From contig CP112999.1 of NCBI GenBank assembly GCA_026625165.1, forward strand, positions 1,550,001 through 1,614,000: a stretch of 64,000 nucleotides of DNA. The letters are read 5' to 3'. Below are positions 1-9,375 of the stretch, one piece after another; positions within the stretch are counted from its first letter, which is position 1, and each line of letters starts with the position of its first letter. The notes under the pieces were generated by a model. The model was not told where the DNA came from, ran no database searches, and worked only from the letters and a program-made list of their open reading frames with translations. The position numbers and the translations under genes are program-made. This DNA is from Methanoregula sp. (GTDB lineage Archaea; Halobacteriota; Methanomicrobia; Methanomicrobiales; Methanospirillaceae).

Positions 1-318
1 GTTCTCTCCTTTTTTAATAAAGAAGTCCGCCCCGTTATTGAGGGCTTCGATTGCGGCATGCTCACCTCCAACGCCGGTGAAGATGATGACCGGGGTCATA
101 TCTCCGCGTGAACGGAGGATCTTGAGAAACGCGATCCCGTCTATCTCCGGCATATGATAATCAAGGATAATTGCATCAAACTTGTTTGAAGACAGGGAAC
201 TGAGCCCCTCATGTGCAGTGCGTGCGGTGCGGACAGAAACACCACCTACCCGTGAGAAATATTCCCGCATGGCTTCAAGTAGCGCGGGTTCATCATCAAC
301 AATAAGAACGGAGAGCAT
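1..318 (-). CDS. Response regulator receiver (REC) protein, 3' part outside window
   Basis: The reading frame starts with ATG at 318 and runs off the left edge still open, giving about 106 residues of a CheY-like receiver domain. The start reads MLSVLIVDDEP, with the acidic pair and the phospho-acceptor Asp in IILDYHMPEIDG, followed by the switch Thr in FTGVG and Lys in FFIKKGE. It is closely similar to the receiver domain of the next gene (483-1868), so the two are probably a tandem duplication. The output domain lies outside the window and cannot be named. Phosphotransfer from a nearby PAS histidine kinase is an inference from family knowledge. Confidence 0.85.
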   Translation of the reverse strand, partial: MLSVLIVDDEPALLEAMREYFSRVGGVSVRTARTAHEGLSSLSSNKFDAIILDYHMPEIDGIAFLKILRSRGDMTPVIIFTGVGGEHAAIEALNNGADFFIKKGEN

Positions 319-482
319 ACGACTGGTTCCTTGCAGGGGCTTTCGGATTGTCACGGTTATGTGACGGCCGGTTCACCCGGTTTCTATTCCTAATTGGTAT
401 AGGGTGACAGTATTATTTTATAGTTGACGTTTCATTTGAGAAGATTTCCTGCAACTTCTGCTGTATACTGTCAGCATCCTGA

Positions 483-1868
483 TTACACGGTTTCGCGTTT
501 GCGTTGGAACATCCGGTCCTTATTCATCCTGATAATTCCCTGAGCCCTCGCAAAGGCCTGCCGGGCTTCCTCGTCATGACCTATCTCCTTGATGCAGACA
601 CCAAGATGGTTCCATGCACTAGCATTATTGGGGTTAATATCCGTTACTTTTGAAAACGCGAGGATTGCCTTTTCAAAGATTTTCTTTTCACGGCGCAGGA
701 TGCCGATCGTTTCCAGGATCTCGCCGTAATCATAAACGTACTCCTCATCGCGGGGCGCCAGTTCGAGCGCCCGCTCGAAACTCTTTTGTGCATCCTCGAA
801 CCTGCCCATCTCTTTTAAACAGAGACCCCGGTCGTTCCAGATCTGCGGAAGGTTCTCATCGATCCCGACGGCACGGTCAAAGCATTTCAGGGCTTCTTCA
901 TATTTCCCTTCACGGTAATAGAGCTGGACGCCCTGTTTGTACGAAGATTTTGCCTTACCTGTGATCCGGTCAAGAAATCCCCCGGTAACTGATTCCTTGT
1001 CCCTGGAATCCGGTCCGGCAGCGGATGTACTAACCTGCGTTGCCGCAGGGACTCCTTTCATGCTGGTCCCTGCAATGTCGGTGATGTCGCGGACCGAACT
1101 CACCGCCCCGATAAAACCCCCCTTGCCATCGTAGAGCGGTTTTGCCCTCATCCAGAATACCGGTTCCCTGCCATCAGGTCGTGCCGCCCGAGTCCATGCG
1201 ACAACCGCTCCTTCTTCACGGTTTATTACAGCATAATCATGTGCGGCAAGCCCATCATCTGACTCAAAGATAAGGTCGATAAGCAGCAGCGCCTTTTTAC
1301 CAAAGAAAGGCACGGAGTATTCATGGTCTCCCCTGCCGACCATCATATCGGCAGTCACCCCGCTCAGTTCTTCCATCGCATGGTTCCAGGAAATAACCCT
1401 GCCTTCACAGTCGATGGCAAACATTGCCTCTTTTGAAAAACTCATCACGTCGGAGATGATCCTTTGCGATGTCCCAAGTGACCGGCCGACTGACCTCCGT
1501 TCCTTTGCCTGGCGGATCATATGATCGAGCTCGCGGAACTGTGTGCGGGGATCATCCCCTTTCTTTAAAAAAAAGTCCGCCCCGTTGTTGAGCGCTTCAA
1601 TCGCCGCATTCTCGCGCCCGACACCAGTGAAGATGATGATGGGGGTTAAATTCCCCTTTGCCCGGAGGATCTTTAAAAAATCGATCCCGTTGATTTCAGG
1701 AAGATAATAGTCAAGGACGATCGCATCGTACTCCTTTTTTGTAACAAGGTCCAGCCCTTCCTTGGTCGATGTGATCGTCTCGACCTTCATATCACCGGGT
1801 CGTTCAAGAAAGTGCCGGACGAGGTTTAGGATATCAGGTTCGTCATCAATGACAAGGACGGTGAGCAT
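483..1868 (-). CDS. Response regulator with REC, PAS and TPR domains
   Basis: A 461-residue cytoplasmic signalling protein. Residues 1-120 are a receiver domain (VLVIDDEPD, phospho-acceptor in IVLDYYLPEING, FTGVG, LKKGDD). Residues about 140-270 are a PAS domain with the motif GRGDHEYSVPFFG. After a low-complexity linker, residues 315-450 hold TPR units such as YEEALKCFDRAVGID and FEDAQKSFERALELA. There is no DNA-binding or kinase domain, so the output is probably a protein-protein contact through the TPRs. The ATG start is followed immediately by the receiver beta-1 strand. A second receiver gene follows downstream in the same orientation. Confidence 0.88.
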   Translation of the reverse strand: MLTVLVIDDEPDILNLVRHFLERPGDMKVETITSTKEGLDLVTKKEYDAIVLDYYLPEINGIDFLKILRAKGNLTPIIIFTGVGRENAAIEALNNGADFFLKKGDDPRTQFRELDHMIRQAKERRSVGRSLGTSQRIISDVMSFSKEAMFAIDCEGRVISWNHAMEELSGVTADMMVGRGDHEYSVPFFGKKALLLIDLIFESDDGLAAHDYAVINREEGAVVAWTRAARPDGREPVFWMRAKPLYDGKGGFIGAVSSVRDITDIAGTSMKGVPAATQVSTSAAGPDSRDKESVTGGFLDRITGKAKSSYKQGVQLYYREGKYEEALKCFDRAVGIDENLPQIWNDRGLCLKEMGRFEDAQKSFERALELAPRDEEYVYDYGEILETIGILRREKKIFEKAILAFSKVTDINPNNASAWNHLGVCIKEIGHDEEARQAFARAQGIIRMNKDRMFQRKRETV

Positions 1869-1924
1869 CGGGATACCTGCACGTATACATTACCTATAAC
1901 GCATAAGCAAAAAAGATTCTGGGG

Positions 1925-2413
1925 TTATTCCCGTTTCCCGAGCTCGTTGTCTAAGCAAAAGAGGTGCCCGGGAACATCGCCGATCGCCTTTATCTTTGCA
2001 AGGATCTCGCTTGCGTGCTCCTCTTCTTCCACCTGCTCTTTCACAAACCACTGGAGCATCTCGAATGTGGCATGATCTTTCTCTTTTACCGCGAGTTCTA
2101 CGAGTGCATGGATCATACCCGTGACCTTCTGCTCGTGTGCATATACTTCCTCAAAGACCTTACCGGCCGATGCCCATTTCGCCTTGGGAGCTTCAATGGC
2201 AGGCAGGTTCGCTTTTCCACCGCGGGCATGGATATAGTCATAGATTTTGAAGGCGTGCGCCTGTTCTTCCTTTGCCTGGATACGCATCCACCTGGCAAAT
2301 CCCTTCATGGTGCCGGTCTCAAAATATGCTGACATGCTGAGGTACAGGTATGCCGAGTACAGTTCGCGGTTGACCTGTTTGTTGAGCGCGTCTTCCATTG
2401 TCTTGCTTAACAT
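1925..2413 (-). CDS. ftn: Ferritin (ferroxidase iron-storage protein)
   Basis: The 162-residue product has normal non-haem ferritin length and begins MLSKTMEDALNKQVNRE. Ferroxidase-site features are visible: Glu in QVNRELYSAY, the E-x-x-H pair in AKEEQAHA, and the downstream Glu/Gln residues in VKEQVEEEEHASEI. It should form a 24-subunit cage that oxidises ferrous iron and stores it in the cytoplasm. A good ribosome binding site (AAAGGAG) lies upstream of the ATG. The copper ATPase and YHS genes follow the same strand upstream, but about 100 bases separate them, so co-transcription is uncertain. A metal or oxidative-stress locus is inferred. Confidence 0.93.
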   Translation of the reverse strand: MLSKTMEDALNKQVNRELYSAYLYLSMSAYFETGTMKGFARWMRIQAKEEQAHAFKIYDYIHARGGKANLPAIEAPKAKWASAGKVFEEVYAHEQKVTGMIHALVELAVKEKDHATFEMLQWFVKEQVEEEEHASEILAKIKAIGDVPGHLFCLDNELGKRE

Positions 2414-2515
2414 CTTTTTTCGCTCCTTTAACTAACGACAGTGTTACTTTGTCCTCTCTTAATGCTTTCGAATATGGAATAAAAAAGAAGGGAAAATTAA
2501 ACTTTTCATGATGTG

Positions 2516-2665
2516 TCAGGCATATTTGGCCGGGTCAGCATCAAACTTTTTCTTGCAGCCCGGGGCGCAGAAGTAGTACTTCTTTCCCTTGTAATCGCTG
2601 GTGAATTTTGCCGTCTTTTCGTCAACCGTCATCCTGCAGATTGGATCGATTGCCAAATGTTCCAC
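2516..2665 (-). CDS. Small YHS-domain protein coupled to CopA
   Basis: A 49-residue ORF starts with GTG at 2665, one base after the copA stop codon (2667-2669), with an AAGGAAG ribosome binding site inside the copA 3' end. The product is essentially one YHS domain: DPICRMTVDEKTAKF followed by YYFCAPGCKKKFDADP. YHS/TRASH domains bind metal through such cysteines and are often fused to copper ATPases. Here the domain is a free protein, probably translationally coupled to copA. A metal chaperone or sensor role is inferred. The start could alternatively be a TTG three codons later. Confidence 0.85.
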   Translation of the reverse strand: MEHLAIDPICRMTVDEKTAKFTSDYKGKKYYFCAPGCKKKFDADPAKYA

Positions 2666-2666
2666 C

Positions 2667-5102
2667 TCATGTTCTTCCTTGCTTTGCCGGAGGTATATAC
2701 CTTTTGAGCAGCAGCGAGAGCGAAACGACAGTTACAGAACTTGCCGCCATCGCAGCTGCCGCAAGTTCCGGGGAGAACGTTATCCCAAAAAAAGGGTACA
2801 GGACGCCTGCACCGACCGGGATCAACGCGGTGTTGTAGGCAAATGCCCAGAATATGTTGCCCCGGATCCTGCCCATCACCTGCTTTGAGAGCTGGATAGC
2901 CGCTACCGCATCGAGCAGGTCATCCTTAATCAGAACGATGTCCCCGCTCTCGATCGCAACATCTGTCCCGCTCCCGATCGCAATCCCCACGTCAGCCTGC
3001 GCCAGTGCGGGGGCGTCGTTGATCCCGTCCCCGACAAAAGCGACGGCCTTCCCCTCCTGCTGGAGGGTTTTTACCATCGCTGCCTTTGCATCGGGGAGCA
3101 CCTCGGCGATCACCTGTGTGATTCCTGCCTGCCGTGCAATCGCGTCCGCCGTGCGCCGGTTGTCCCCGGTGACCATGACGACCGCAATGCCCATATTGCT
3201 CATCTGGCTGACAGCGTCCTTTGAGCTCTCCTTGAGCGTGTCGGCGATAGCGATCATACCGGCAAACTGGCCGCCGGCTGATACCAGAACCACGGTCTTA
3301 CCGTCTTTTTCAAAACCGGAAATCCGGGCTTCGGCATCCGCGGGGATTGCAACAGCGTTCTCCTGCAGGAGCACCCGGTTCCCTACAAGCACAAATTCGT
3401 TCAGGACCGTTGCCGCTACCCCCTTGCCACCGAACGTGGCGAAATGCTCTGCAGGCCCGCTCTTTGCACCCCGCTCTTCTGCCTTCCTCACAACGGCCTG
3501 CGCCAGAGGGTGGGCCGAGTTCTTCTCGACTGCCGCGGCAAAAGAGAGGAGGGTCTCTTCGGTGATTCCGTAAGGGACAAGGTCGGTCACTTCCGGTTTT
3601 CCCCGCGTCAGTGTGCCGGTCTTGTCCACAGCGACGGTCGTGACCTTCTCCGCGATCTCGAGCGCCTCGCCGTTCCGGATCAGGATTCCCAGCTCGGCCC
3701 CGCGCCCGACACCCACCGTCACAGCTGTCGGTGTCGCAAGCCCGAGTGCGCACGGGCAGGCAACCACGAGAACGGAGATAAGCGCCGTCAGCGCAAAGAG
3801 CAGCGTGCTGTGGAATACAAGATACCATGCCGCAAACGACGCAAACGCAATCACGAGGACAACGGGGATGAAGTACGTGACCGCCACATCCGCAATTCGC
3901 TGCACCGGAGGTTTGTTCCCCTGCGCCTCTTCAACGAGCCGGATGATCTGGGCGAGCACCGTCTCTTTCCCGACATTTGTTGCTCTGACCGAGAGGACTC
4001 CGTTCTGGCTGATGGTACCGGCAACGACCCGTGCCCCCTTTGCCTTCATTGGCGGGACGGGTTCACCGGTGATCATCGCCTCATCCACATAGCTCTCGCC
4101 CGCGACGACCTCCCCATCAACCGGGATCTTCCCGCCAGGCTTCACGATCACGATATCCCCGACAGTTACATCTTCAACCGGGATCTCGGTCTCGTTCCCG
4201 TCTCGGATGATGATCGCGGTCTTTGGCTTGAGCCCGATTAGTTTTTTGATTGCGTCCGAAGTCCTCCCCTTTGCCCGGGCCTCGAGGTACCGCCCGAGCA
4301 TGAGGAACGATGCGAGCATGATCGCGGTATCATAGAACATGAACTCATGGGTGAGAACGATGGAGAACGTGCCCATCACCGATGCGGCAAACGAAACGCC
4401 GATCCCCATCGCATACATGACGTCCATGTTCAGCGTCCTGTGGGAGAGCGCGATCCACGCGGCGCGGAAGATGGGGTACGAGACGTAGATGAAGACAGGT
4501 GTTGCCACGATGAGCATCACGTACGGGAGCACGTGCATGGGGATGGGAAGCGGAACCCACATGGCGACCATCAGCGGGATGGAAACAGCAAACCCGATCG
4601 AAAACCGGAGGAACTTTTCCCGCAGGTCTTTTTCCCGGATCTTCTTCTCTACCTCCTCGCTTACTTCCTCGGAAAGCCCGATGTACTGGTAACCGGCATC
4701 CCCGATCGCCTTTTTCATGTCTGCAAGCGTCGTAATACTCTCGTTGTATGTCACGTACGCCTTCTCCGTTCCGAGGTTGACGGTTGCGACTGATACACCG
4801 GGAAGAGCACGGAGCGCGGCCTCGATCGTCTCGACGCAGGTGGCACACATCATCCCACCAACCTTGATCGTCGCCTGCCGGTTGATTACATCGTAGCCGG
4901 CGTCTTTTATCGCTCTTTCAAGGTCTGGAAGTTTCACTTTTTCCGGATCGAATTCAACATGCGCCGTGTCAGTGCCAAAGTTTACCTGCGCCTTTCCGAC
5001 ATCGTTGAGCCTTGAGAGGGATTCCTCGATATTGATGGCGCAGGTCGCGCAGTGCATGCCGGAAATTTTCAGTTCGGCTTTCTTCTTTTCAGGTTCGGGC
5101 AT
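2667..5102 (-). CDS. copA: Copper-translocating P1B-type ATPase
   Basis: An 811-residue heavy-metal pump. Two N-terminal HMA domains carry GMHCATC (about residue 15) and GMMCATC (about residue 83). The membrane metal site is the CPC motif in VVACPCALG (Cys449/Cys451), typical of Cu(I) pumps. The phosphorylated Asp is in DKTGTL (about 493). The actuator motif is ITGEPVPP, the nucleotide domain has the HP dipeptide (NSAHPLAQ), and the hinge is GDGINDAP. It exports copper ions through the cytoplasmic membrane at the cost of ATP. A YHS micro-gene follows after one base and ferritin lies further downstream, a metal-handling context. No copper regulator is seen beside it. Confidence 0.95.
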   Translation of the reverse strand: MPEPEKKKAELKISGMHCATCAINIEESLSRLNDVGKAQVNFGTDTAHVEFDPEKVKLPDLERAIKDAGYDVINRQATIKVGGMMCATCVETIEAALRALPGVSVATVNLGTEKAYVTYNESITTLADMKKAIGDAGYQYIGLSEEVSEEVEKKIREKDLREKFLRFSIGFAVSIPLMVAMWVPLPIPMHVLPYVMLIVATPVFIYVSYPIFRAAWIALSHRTLNMDVMYAMGIGVSFAASVMGTFSIVLTHEFMFYDTAIMLASFLMLGRYLEARAKGRTSDAIKKLIGLKPKTAIIIRDGNETEIPVEDVTVGDIVIVKPGGKIPVDGEVVAGESYVDEAMITGEPVPPMKAKGARVVAGTISQNGVLSVRATNVGKETVLAQIIRLVEEAQGNKPPVQRIADVAVTYFIPVVLVIAFASFAAWYLVFHSTLLFALTALISVLVVACPCALGLATPTAVTVGVGRGAELGILIRNGEALEIAEKVTTVAVDKTGTLTRGKPEVTDLVPYGITEETLLSFAAAVEKNSAHPLAQAVVRKAEERGAKSGPAEHFATFGGKGVAATVLNEFVLVGNRVLLQENAVAIPADAEARISGFEKDGKTVVLVSAGGQFAGMIAIADTLKESSKDAVSQMSNMGIAVVMVTGDNRRTADAIARQAGITQVIAEVLPDAKAAMVKTLQQEGKAVAFVGDGINDAPALAQADVGIAIGSGTDVAIESGDIVLIKDDLLDAVAAIQLSKQVMGRIRGNIFWAFAYNTALIPVGAGVLYPFFGITFSPELAAAAMAASSVTVVSLSLLLKRYIPPAKQGRT

Positions 5103-5287
5103 GGGCTCCTCCGCGAGGATTATACTATGAGGGGAAATTATCCTGCTCTTTGTACAAAAGGGTTGTGAGGGATCATGCTATCCTTCCTGTCCGGCCCATT
5201 ATGGCCGGTTTTATTTTCGTGCGAAAAAGCCCTGCCACAGGAATAAACAGGAGGACGGATAATCCTTTACCGGAGATTCACCCTGTC

Positions 5288-5956
5288 ATGAAAATCCTCG
5301 CCATCCATGGGAGCCCCCGGACGATCCGGAGCGGAACGCGAAAACTCGCCGGCTTTGTGCTGGAAGGAGCGGCAGACACCGGCGCGGAAACGGAGATGAT
5401 CGATCTCGCGGATCTCCGGGTCACGCCCTGCACGGACTGCGAGGGCTGCAGGATGACCGGCACCTGCGTATTTGATGACGATGTGCCCGAACTCCTGTCA
5501 CGTATGAGGGAAGCGGATGGGATCGTTTTCGGTTCACCGGTCTATATCGACAACGTCACCGGCCAGATGAAGATCTTTATCGACCGCCTCGCGGATGCAA
5601 TCCACTACCAGCTGCTGGCCGGGAGATACGGGTGCGCCGTTGCTGTCACGGAGGAATCGGGCGGTAATGAGGTTGTCGCGTATCTCGAACACGTGCTCAA
5701 TTACCTTGGCGTCATATCCGTTGGCGGCATCGGCATCGCAACACAGGGAGATGCCGGCGCGATCGATCGTGCGGAGCCGAATGCACGGGCGCTGGGAGAA
5801 AAACTTGCCGGCGCGATCCGGGACGGATATTCTGATCCTGCTCAGGAAAATATCCTTAGAGAAAACCGGCGGTACTTTAAAACAATCGTGGAAGCGGACC
5901 GCGACTTCCGCACAGCGGAATACGAGGAATGGAAAAGGAGGGGGTGGCTGGACTGA
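5288..5956 (+). CDS. Iron-sulfur flavoprotein / NADPH-dependent FMN reductase family
   Basis: The frame is open from 5150, but homology begins at the ATG at 5288 (MKILAIHGSPR), giving 222 residues. The N-terminal flavodoxin-like fold has the FMN phosphate loop HGSPRTIRSGTRK. The compact cysteine cluster CTDCEGCRMTGTC near residue 50 is characteristic of archaeal iron-sulfur flavoproteins that carry FMN and a [4Fe-4S] cluster. GSPVYIDNVTGQMK is the second flavin-contact region. These proteins move electrons from ferredoxin to oxidants such as O2 or peroxide in methanogens; the exact partner here is unknown. It is divergent from copA with about 185 bases between starts. Confidence 0.85.
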   Translation: MKILAIHGSPRTIRSGTRKLAGFVLEGAADTGAETEMIDLADLRVTPCTDCEGCRMTGTCVFDDDVPELLSRMREADGIVFGSPVYIDNVTGQMKIFIDRLADAIHYQLLAGRYGCAVAVTEESGGNEVVAYLEHVLNYLGVISVGGIGIATQGDAGAIDRAEPNARALGEKLAGAIRDGYSDPAQENILRENRRYFKTIVEADRDFRTAEYEEWKRRGWLD

Positions 5957-6005
5957 ACGGCAAAGGATTTGCTAGAGGATACCGGAAAGAAGGTTTCCTG
6001 CCGGA

Positions 6006-6266
6006 TCAGTCTTCCCGTCCCGGCTCTGATGGGGGCGTTGAGGTGACCTTCCAGTAAAATCCGGCCACACAGACGATGATCAAAACAGCTAACAGGATTG
6101 CGCTGAAGATATTTTCCGCAATATTTGTGCTGACCGATATATTCATGTGGACTATGTCATTGAAGATGCCGATCAACAAAGCGACAACCAAGAACAGGAT
6201 TGCACCGGTGATTATGCCAAGGATCACCGCAGCGGCAACGCGGAGCGGATCTGGTTTTACGGTCAT
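6006..6266 (-). CDS. Small membrane protein, unknown function
   Basis: An 86-residue protein with two predicted transmembrane helices. One spans about residues 10-33 (AAAVILGIITGAILFLVVAL) and the second about 50-70 (FSAILLAVLIIVCVAGFYW), with a short polar C-terminus. I do not recognise a family. The ATG at 6266 is preceded by a T/A-rich stretch with TTCATATAAAAAC on the opposite strand that could hold the promoter. It stands alone between the flavoprotein gene and a 530-base gene-free stretch. Confidence 0.6.
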   Translation of the reverse strand: MTVKPDPLRVAAAVILGIITGAILFLVVALLIGIFNDIVHMNISVSTNIAENIFSAILLAVLIIVCVAGFYWKVTSTPPSEPGRED

Positions 6267-6270
6267 GTGA

Positions 6271-6797
6271 AATTCTCTAAAGCATGGTGAACCTTATTCA
6301 TATAAAAACCCCGGGCACGGGTCCCGACTGTGCGAAAGTCAGGATCACGCCATTCTTCGCATAAATTGGGAGAGAATTCACCAATAATTGGTTATTTTGT
6401 CAAAATACGCATTTTAAACACACTATTTATGAATTTGAAAATCAGGGCAACAACGCGTTTCTGTGGCACGATAATCTGAAAAACGGACTGGACATCAGGT
6501 AAACCATACGAGGCCAAAAGAACGTTGCTAAATTGCACGGTTTTATCCCGCTATAAACGCGTATTTTTTGAAAATGCCCGATTAAAACAATATTTTCTGT
6601 CGGCGTGGACACCGCTTCCACTGGAGCGAAAAAGGCGGAAAGTTACCTGAAAATTTAAAGGCCGTATTAAGCGTATTTTGGCAAACGGGGCAAGATTTGG
6701 ATCATGGGGTTGCGGGAAGTGTAATGTGAACTGAATCTAACTAACAAACTGATGGCATCAACGAACATTTGAATGAAGGATTAAAAAATGACTGCAA
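6271..6797. other. Gene-free stretch, about 530 bases
   Basis: No ORF with coding character is seen on either strand. The stretch is richer in A and T than the flanks and contains short echoes such as GCGTATTTT near 6550 and 6670, with no perfect long repeat. The left end probably carries the promoter of the small membrane gene. The right end lies downstream of the 6798-7085 gene, so most of it has no assigned role. Confidence 0.5.
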
Positions 6798-7085
6798 TTA
6801 TACAGATTCTGTTAAGAATTTTTTATATTCTTTCAGCAGCGCCGCCCCGTATGCTTCTTTCTTTTTTGTCGGTACGTAGTTGAGGGCCTGAGTCCGCTTC
6901 AGGAGTTCTTCGGTGATCGATGTGTCCTCAGTGAGTTTCAGCTTTTTTACTTCTGCCAAAATCCAGTCAAGCTGGTCAATGCCGGTCTCTTTCCCGTCAA
7001 TTAAGATCATCTTGGTCTTGATCTTGTCGGGCGGGATGCCCCCGCAGATCGAGCAGTAGTACCCGTCCTTGTCGTCCCCGCCCAT
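6798..7085 (-). CDS. Conserved small protein with CxxC motif, unknown
   Basis: A 95-residue soluble protein starting MGGDDKDGYYCSICGG. A CxxC pair at the N-terminus may bind metal. The middle reads LIDGKETGIDQLDWIL and the end NYVPTKKKEAYGAALLKEY. I recall short methanogen proteins of this look annotated loosely as NAC-family factors, but I cannot confirm this and assign no function. It starts five bases after the stop of the cupin gene, so the two are an operon. Confidence 0.65.
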   Translation of the reverse strand: MGGDDKDGYYCSICGGIPPDKIKTKMILIDGKETGIDQLDWILAEVKKLKLTEDTSITEELLKRTQALNYVPTKKKEAYGAALLKEYKKFLTESV

Positions 7086-7089
7086 CTCA

Positions 7090-7464
7090 TTACTCCCGTA
7101 TCATCGTCAGGCTCATCTTGAACTTCGTGATCGCGGAAAGTGCGTGAGGGACGTTTGCCGGAAAAATAATCGTCTCTCCCTCTTTCATCTGGCATGTCTG
7201 CCCTGCAATCCAGACCTCGCATTCGCCCTCAAGGATCGTGACGAGCGCATCGTACGGCGTAGCGTGCTCGGAGAGCCCTTCGTTCTCGTCGAACGAGAAG
7301 AGTGTGATGTTGCCGGCTTTTCTCGAGATGATCATCCGGCTTGCGACCGTACCCTCGGCATAACTGACGAGATTTTTTAGGTTCAGGACTTTTCCCTTCA
7401 GATCCTCGCGCTTCTTATCCGCCTTTTCATGCTTATCCGGATCTTCAAACTTGTATTCCGCCAT
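7090..7464 (-). CDS. Cupin-domain protein
   Basis: The start is the ATG at 7464, which has a GAGGAG ribosome binding site; an in-frame codon at 7479 lacks one. The 124-residue product is a single small beta-barrel. Cupin motif 1 is degenerate (HATPYDALVTILEGECEV) and motif 2 reads EGETIIFPANVPHALSA, keeping a His. Such one-domain cupins often stabilise or sense small ligands in anaerobes. The substrate is unknown. The CxxC protein gene follows after four bases. Confidence 0.85.
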   Translation of the reverse strand: MAEYKFEDPDKHEKADKKREDLKGKVLNLKNLVSYAEGTVASRMIISRKAGNITLFSFDENEGLSEHATPYDALVTILEGECEVWIAGQTCQMKEGETIIFPANVPHALSAITKFKMSLTMIRE

Positions 7465-7529
7465 ACCGTTTCTCCTCACAAAGATGTAGGTGTGATCTGG
7501 TAATATTACCTGACCTCATTTATTATTCC

Positions 7530-7757
7530 TTATGATTCCCCGATCCTGATGATCTGCACCGGACAGAGATCTGCAGATTCCCTGGCGCACGCTTCAAATT
7601 CTTCCGGTGGGATTCCCTTTGCAATGTTTCCGTTAACGCGATACTTCTCCACAATCTGGCTGAACGAGTCATCGGGGTTCTCTTCGAAAAGACCGGGACA
7701 TGTCTTCTGGCACGTTCCGCAGCTGACACAGGTTCCGCGATCGATCTCAACCATCAT
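7530..7757 (-). CDS. [4Fe-4S] ferredoxin
   Basis: A 75-residue protein starting MMVEIDRGTC. The cluster-binding motif is CVSCGTCQKTCPGLF near residue 10, with the closing Cys-Pro in LCPVQII near residue 65. The long spacer between the two resembles single-cluster ferredoxins of the Desulfovibrio/Thermococcus type. It should act as a soluble one-electron carrier. It is a single-gene unit; the permease gene on the same strand ends about 110 bases downstream. Confidence 0.9.
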   Translation of the reverse strand: MMVEIDRGTCVSCGTCQKTCPGLFEENPDDSFSQIVEKYRVNGNIAKGIPPEEFEACARESADLCPVQIIRIGES

Positions 7758-7869
7758 AGTATCAATCCAGTCGCTGCATCCTTAAAAATTGTACCAGTTG
7801 GGGAACCTGCAGTATTTTTTCCCAAACCCAATTTGGAAACTTCTCTGTTTTTCTCTCGATACCAATCCT

Positions 7870-9141
7870 TTACATCAGGGCAAGAAACATCGCGTATACC
7901 GCCACCTGCAGGATCGTGAGCGGGATACCGGGCCGGGCAAATTCCCAAAACGTGAGCGTCTCCCCCTGCTTCTCGGCATTCTGGATAATGATGACATTGC
8001 TTGCCGCCCCTAGAATCGTAAGGTTGCCGGCAATCGTGCTCCCTGCGGCAAGAGCGAGGAGCTGAGCCGTTGTCCCTCCCGCCTGCATTATCATTGGCTG
8101 GAACAGGGCGACAAATGGGACATTTGAAATAAACTGGCTGATGACAACACCCGTTGCAAGGATCATCGGAACCGATGAAACTGCACCGGTTCCGACAAAC
8201 GACTGGAAGAACCCGGTCTGCCAGACACTTGCCATTAGTACAAACATGGCAGCAAAGAAGACCAGCGTGTACCAGTCAATCCCGGACAGCACCTTTATCC
8301 GGTCACCTGATAATATCAGGACCGGAGCTGCTGCACAGAGTGCAATGAGCGGAAGCGCAATCGCAAACTCCCTGCCGGCAAGTGACAGCACAACGTTCAC
8401 CGCAACCAGCGTGATGATGATGCCAAGCGAGCACTGGCAGATCCGCATGGAACGGGTATCAACGGGTTCAGGGGGTTGGTGCCGCAGCTGGCGGGACGAG
8501 AATTCTTTTCTATAGAATATCTTCAGGACTGCAAACGCGATGATGAGATTGATCAAGCTGGGAAGGGCAAGGTGCCATGCAAACGTGACAAACGGCGCTT
8601 GCATCCCGGTGTTCACCGCAACAAGAAGGTTCTGGGGGTTGCCGATCGGGCTCATCACGCTCCCTGTCGTTATCGCTACGGCAAGCGAGAGCAGGAGCAA
8701 CTTTGGGGAAATGCCAGACCTTGCTGCAAGGGTAAGGACGAGGGGGGTGCCGATAATTGCCAGCGTGTCGTTCATGAGGAACCCGGAGAGTATGCCCATG
8801 AACAGGATGAGGGTGATGACGAGCCGGTCAACGGTTAATGCACGGCGGAAGAGCCGGTACGAGATGAACCCGAGATACCCGCTTCTGACCAGCGCTTCCC
8901 CTACGACAAACATGCCAAATAAAAACACCATGACATCGATGTTGATCGCCCGCACTGCATCGGCCGGGGTTATCTGGCCAGAGAGAATTACAGCCAGCGC
9001 TCCGCCAAGCATGATCTGCCATATCCTTAAGGTAAACCTGCCCACCTGACGCACCGCGATCAGCAGGAACACGGCTGCAAGGACGATAACCGGGATGTAC
9101 GTATAATCCATGTATGAATGCGGGCTGATGAGGGTTGGCAT
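7870..9141 (-). CDS. ArsB/NhaD/SLC13-type anion or sodium transporter
   Basis: The chosen ATG at 9141 (MPTLISPHSYMD) has AAAAAGGA five bases upstream; an earlier in-frame codon at 9189 lacks a ribosome binding site. The 423-residue product has about 11 hydrophobic segments. Ion-transporter superfamily signatures are visible: VFLFGMFVVGEALVRSG in the first half, and GNPQNLLVA and ISNVPFVALFQP in the two re-entrant regions. Substrate could be arsenite, a carboxylate or Na+/H+; the sequence does not decide. No arsenic gene lies nearby. Confidence 0.82.
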   Translation of the reverse strand: MPTLISPHSYMDYTYIPVIVLAAVFLLIAVRQVGRFTLRIWQIMLGGALAVILSGQITPADAVRAINIDVMVFLFGMFVVGEALVRSGYLGFISYRLFRRALTVDRLVITLILFMGILSGFLMNDTLAIIGTPLVLTLAARSGISPKLLLLSLAVAITTGSVMSPIGNPQNLLVAVNTGMQAPFVTFAWHLALPSLINLIIAFAVLKIFYRKEFSSRQLRHQPPEPVDTRSMRICQCSLGIIITLVAVNVVLSLAGREFAIALPLIALCAAAPVLILSGDRIKVLSGIDWYTLVFFAAMFVLMASVWQTGFFQSFVGTGAVSSVPMILATGVVISQFISNVPFVALFQPMIMQAGGTTAQLLALAAGSTIAGNLTILGAASNVIIIQNAEKQGETLTFWEFARPGIPLTILQVAVYAMFLALM

Positions 9142-9375
9142 CCGGTCCTTTTTGATTGTAACAGAGTAACACATTGTTGAAGTCAACAATCGACCGCATC
9201 AGAAAGTACTCTACCATGAAACCGGGTCCGGTTGATTCATGCAACCACTTCATCCGTACAAAAGGACCATGAAAGACAGGATTGAAATTGAACTGTTGAC
9301 CAGATGTTAAAAAACAAAAGTTACCTGTTGTAAAAAGCGGAATTCTCAAATAGTCTTAAGCGAGAATTCCTGTGT

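Noticed and set aside
3444-4241. Long ORF of 265 residues on the plus strand opposite copA
   Set aside because: It is a shadow of copA; the product is rich in Arg/His with no domain, and copA is certain.
5150-5287. Upstream extension of the iron-sulfur flavoprotein
   Set aside because: The family N-terminus MKILAIHGSPR begins at 5288; the extension has no conserved character.
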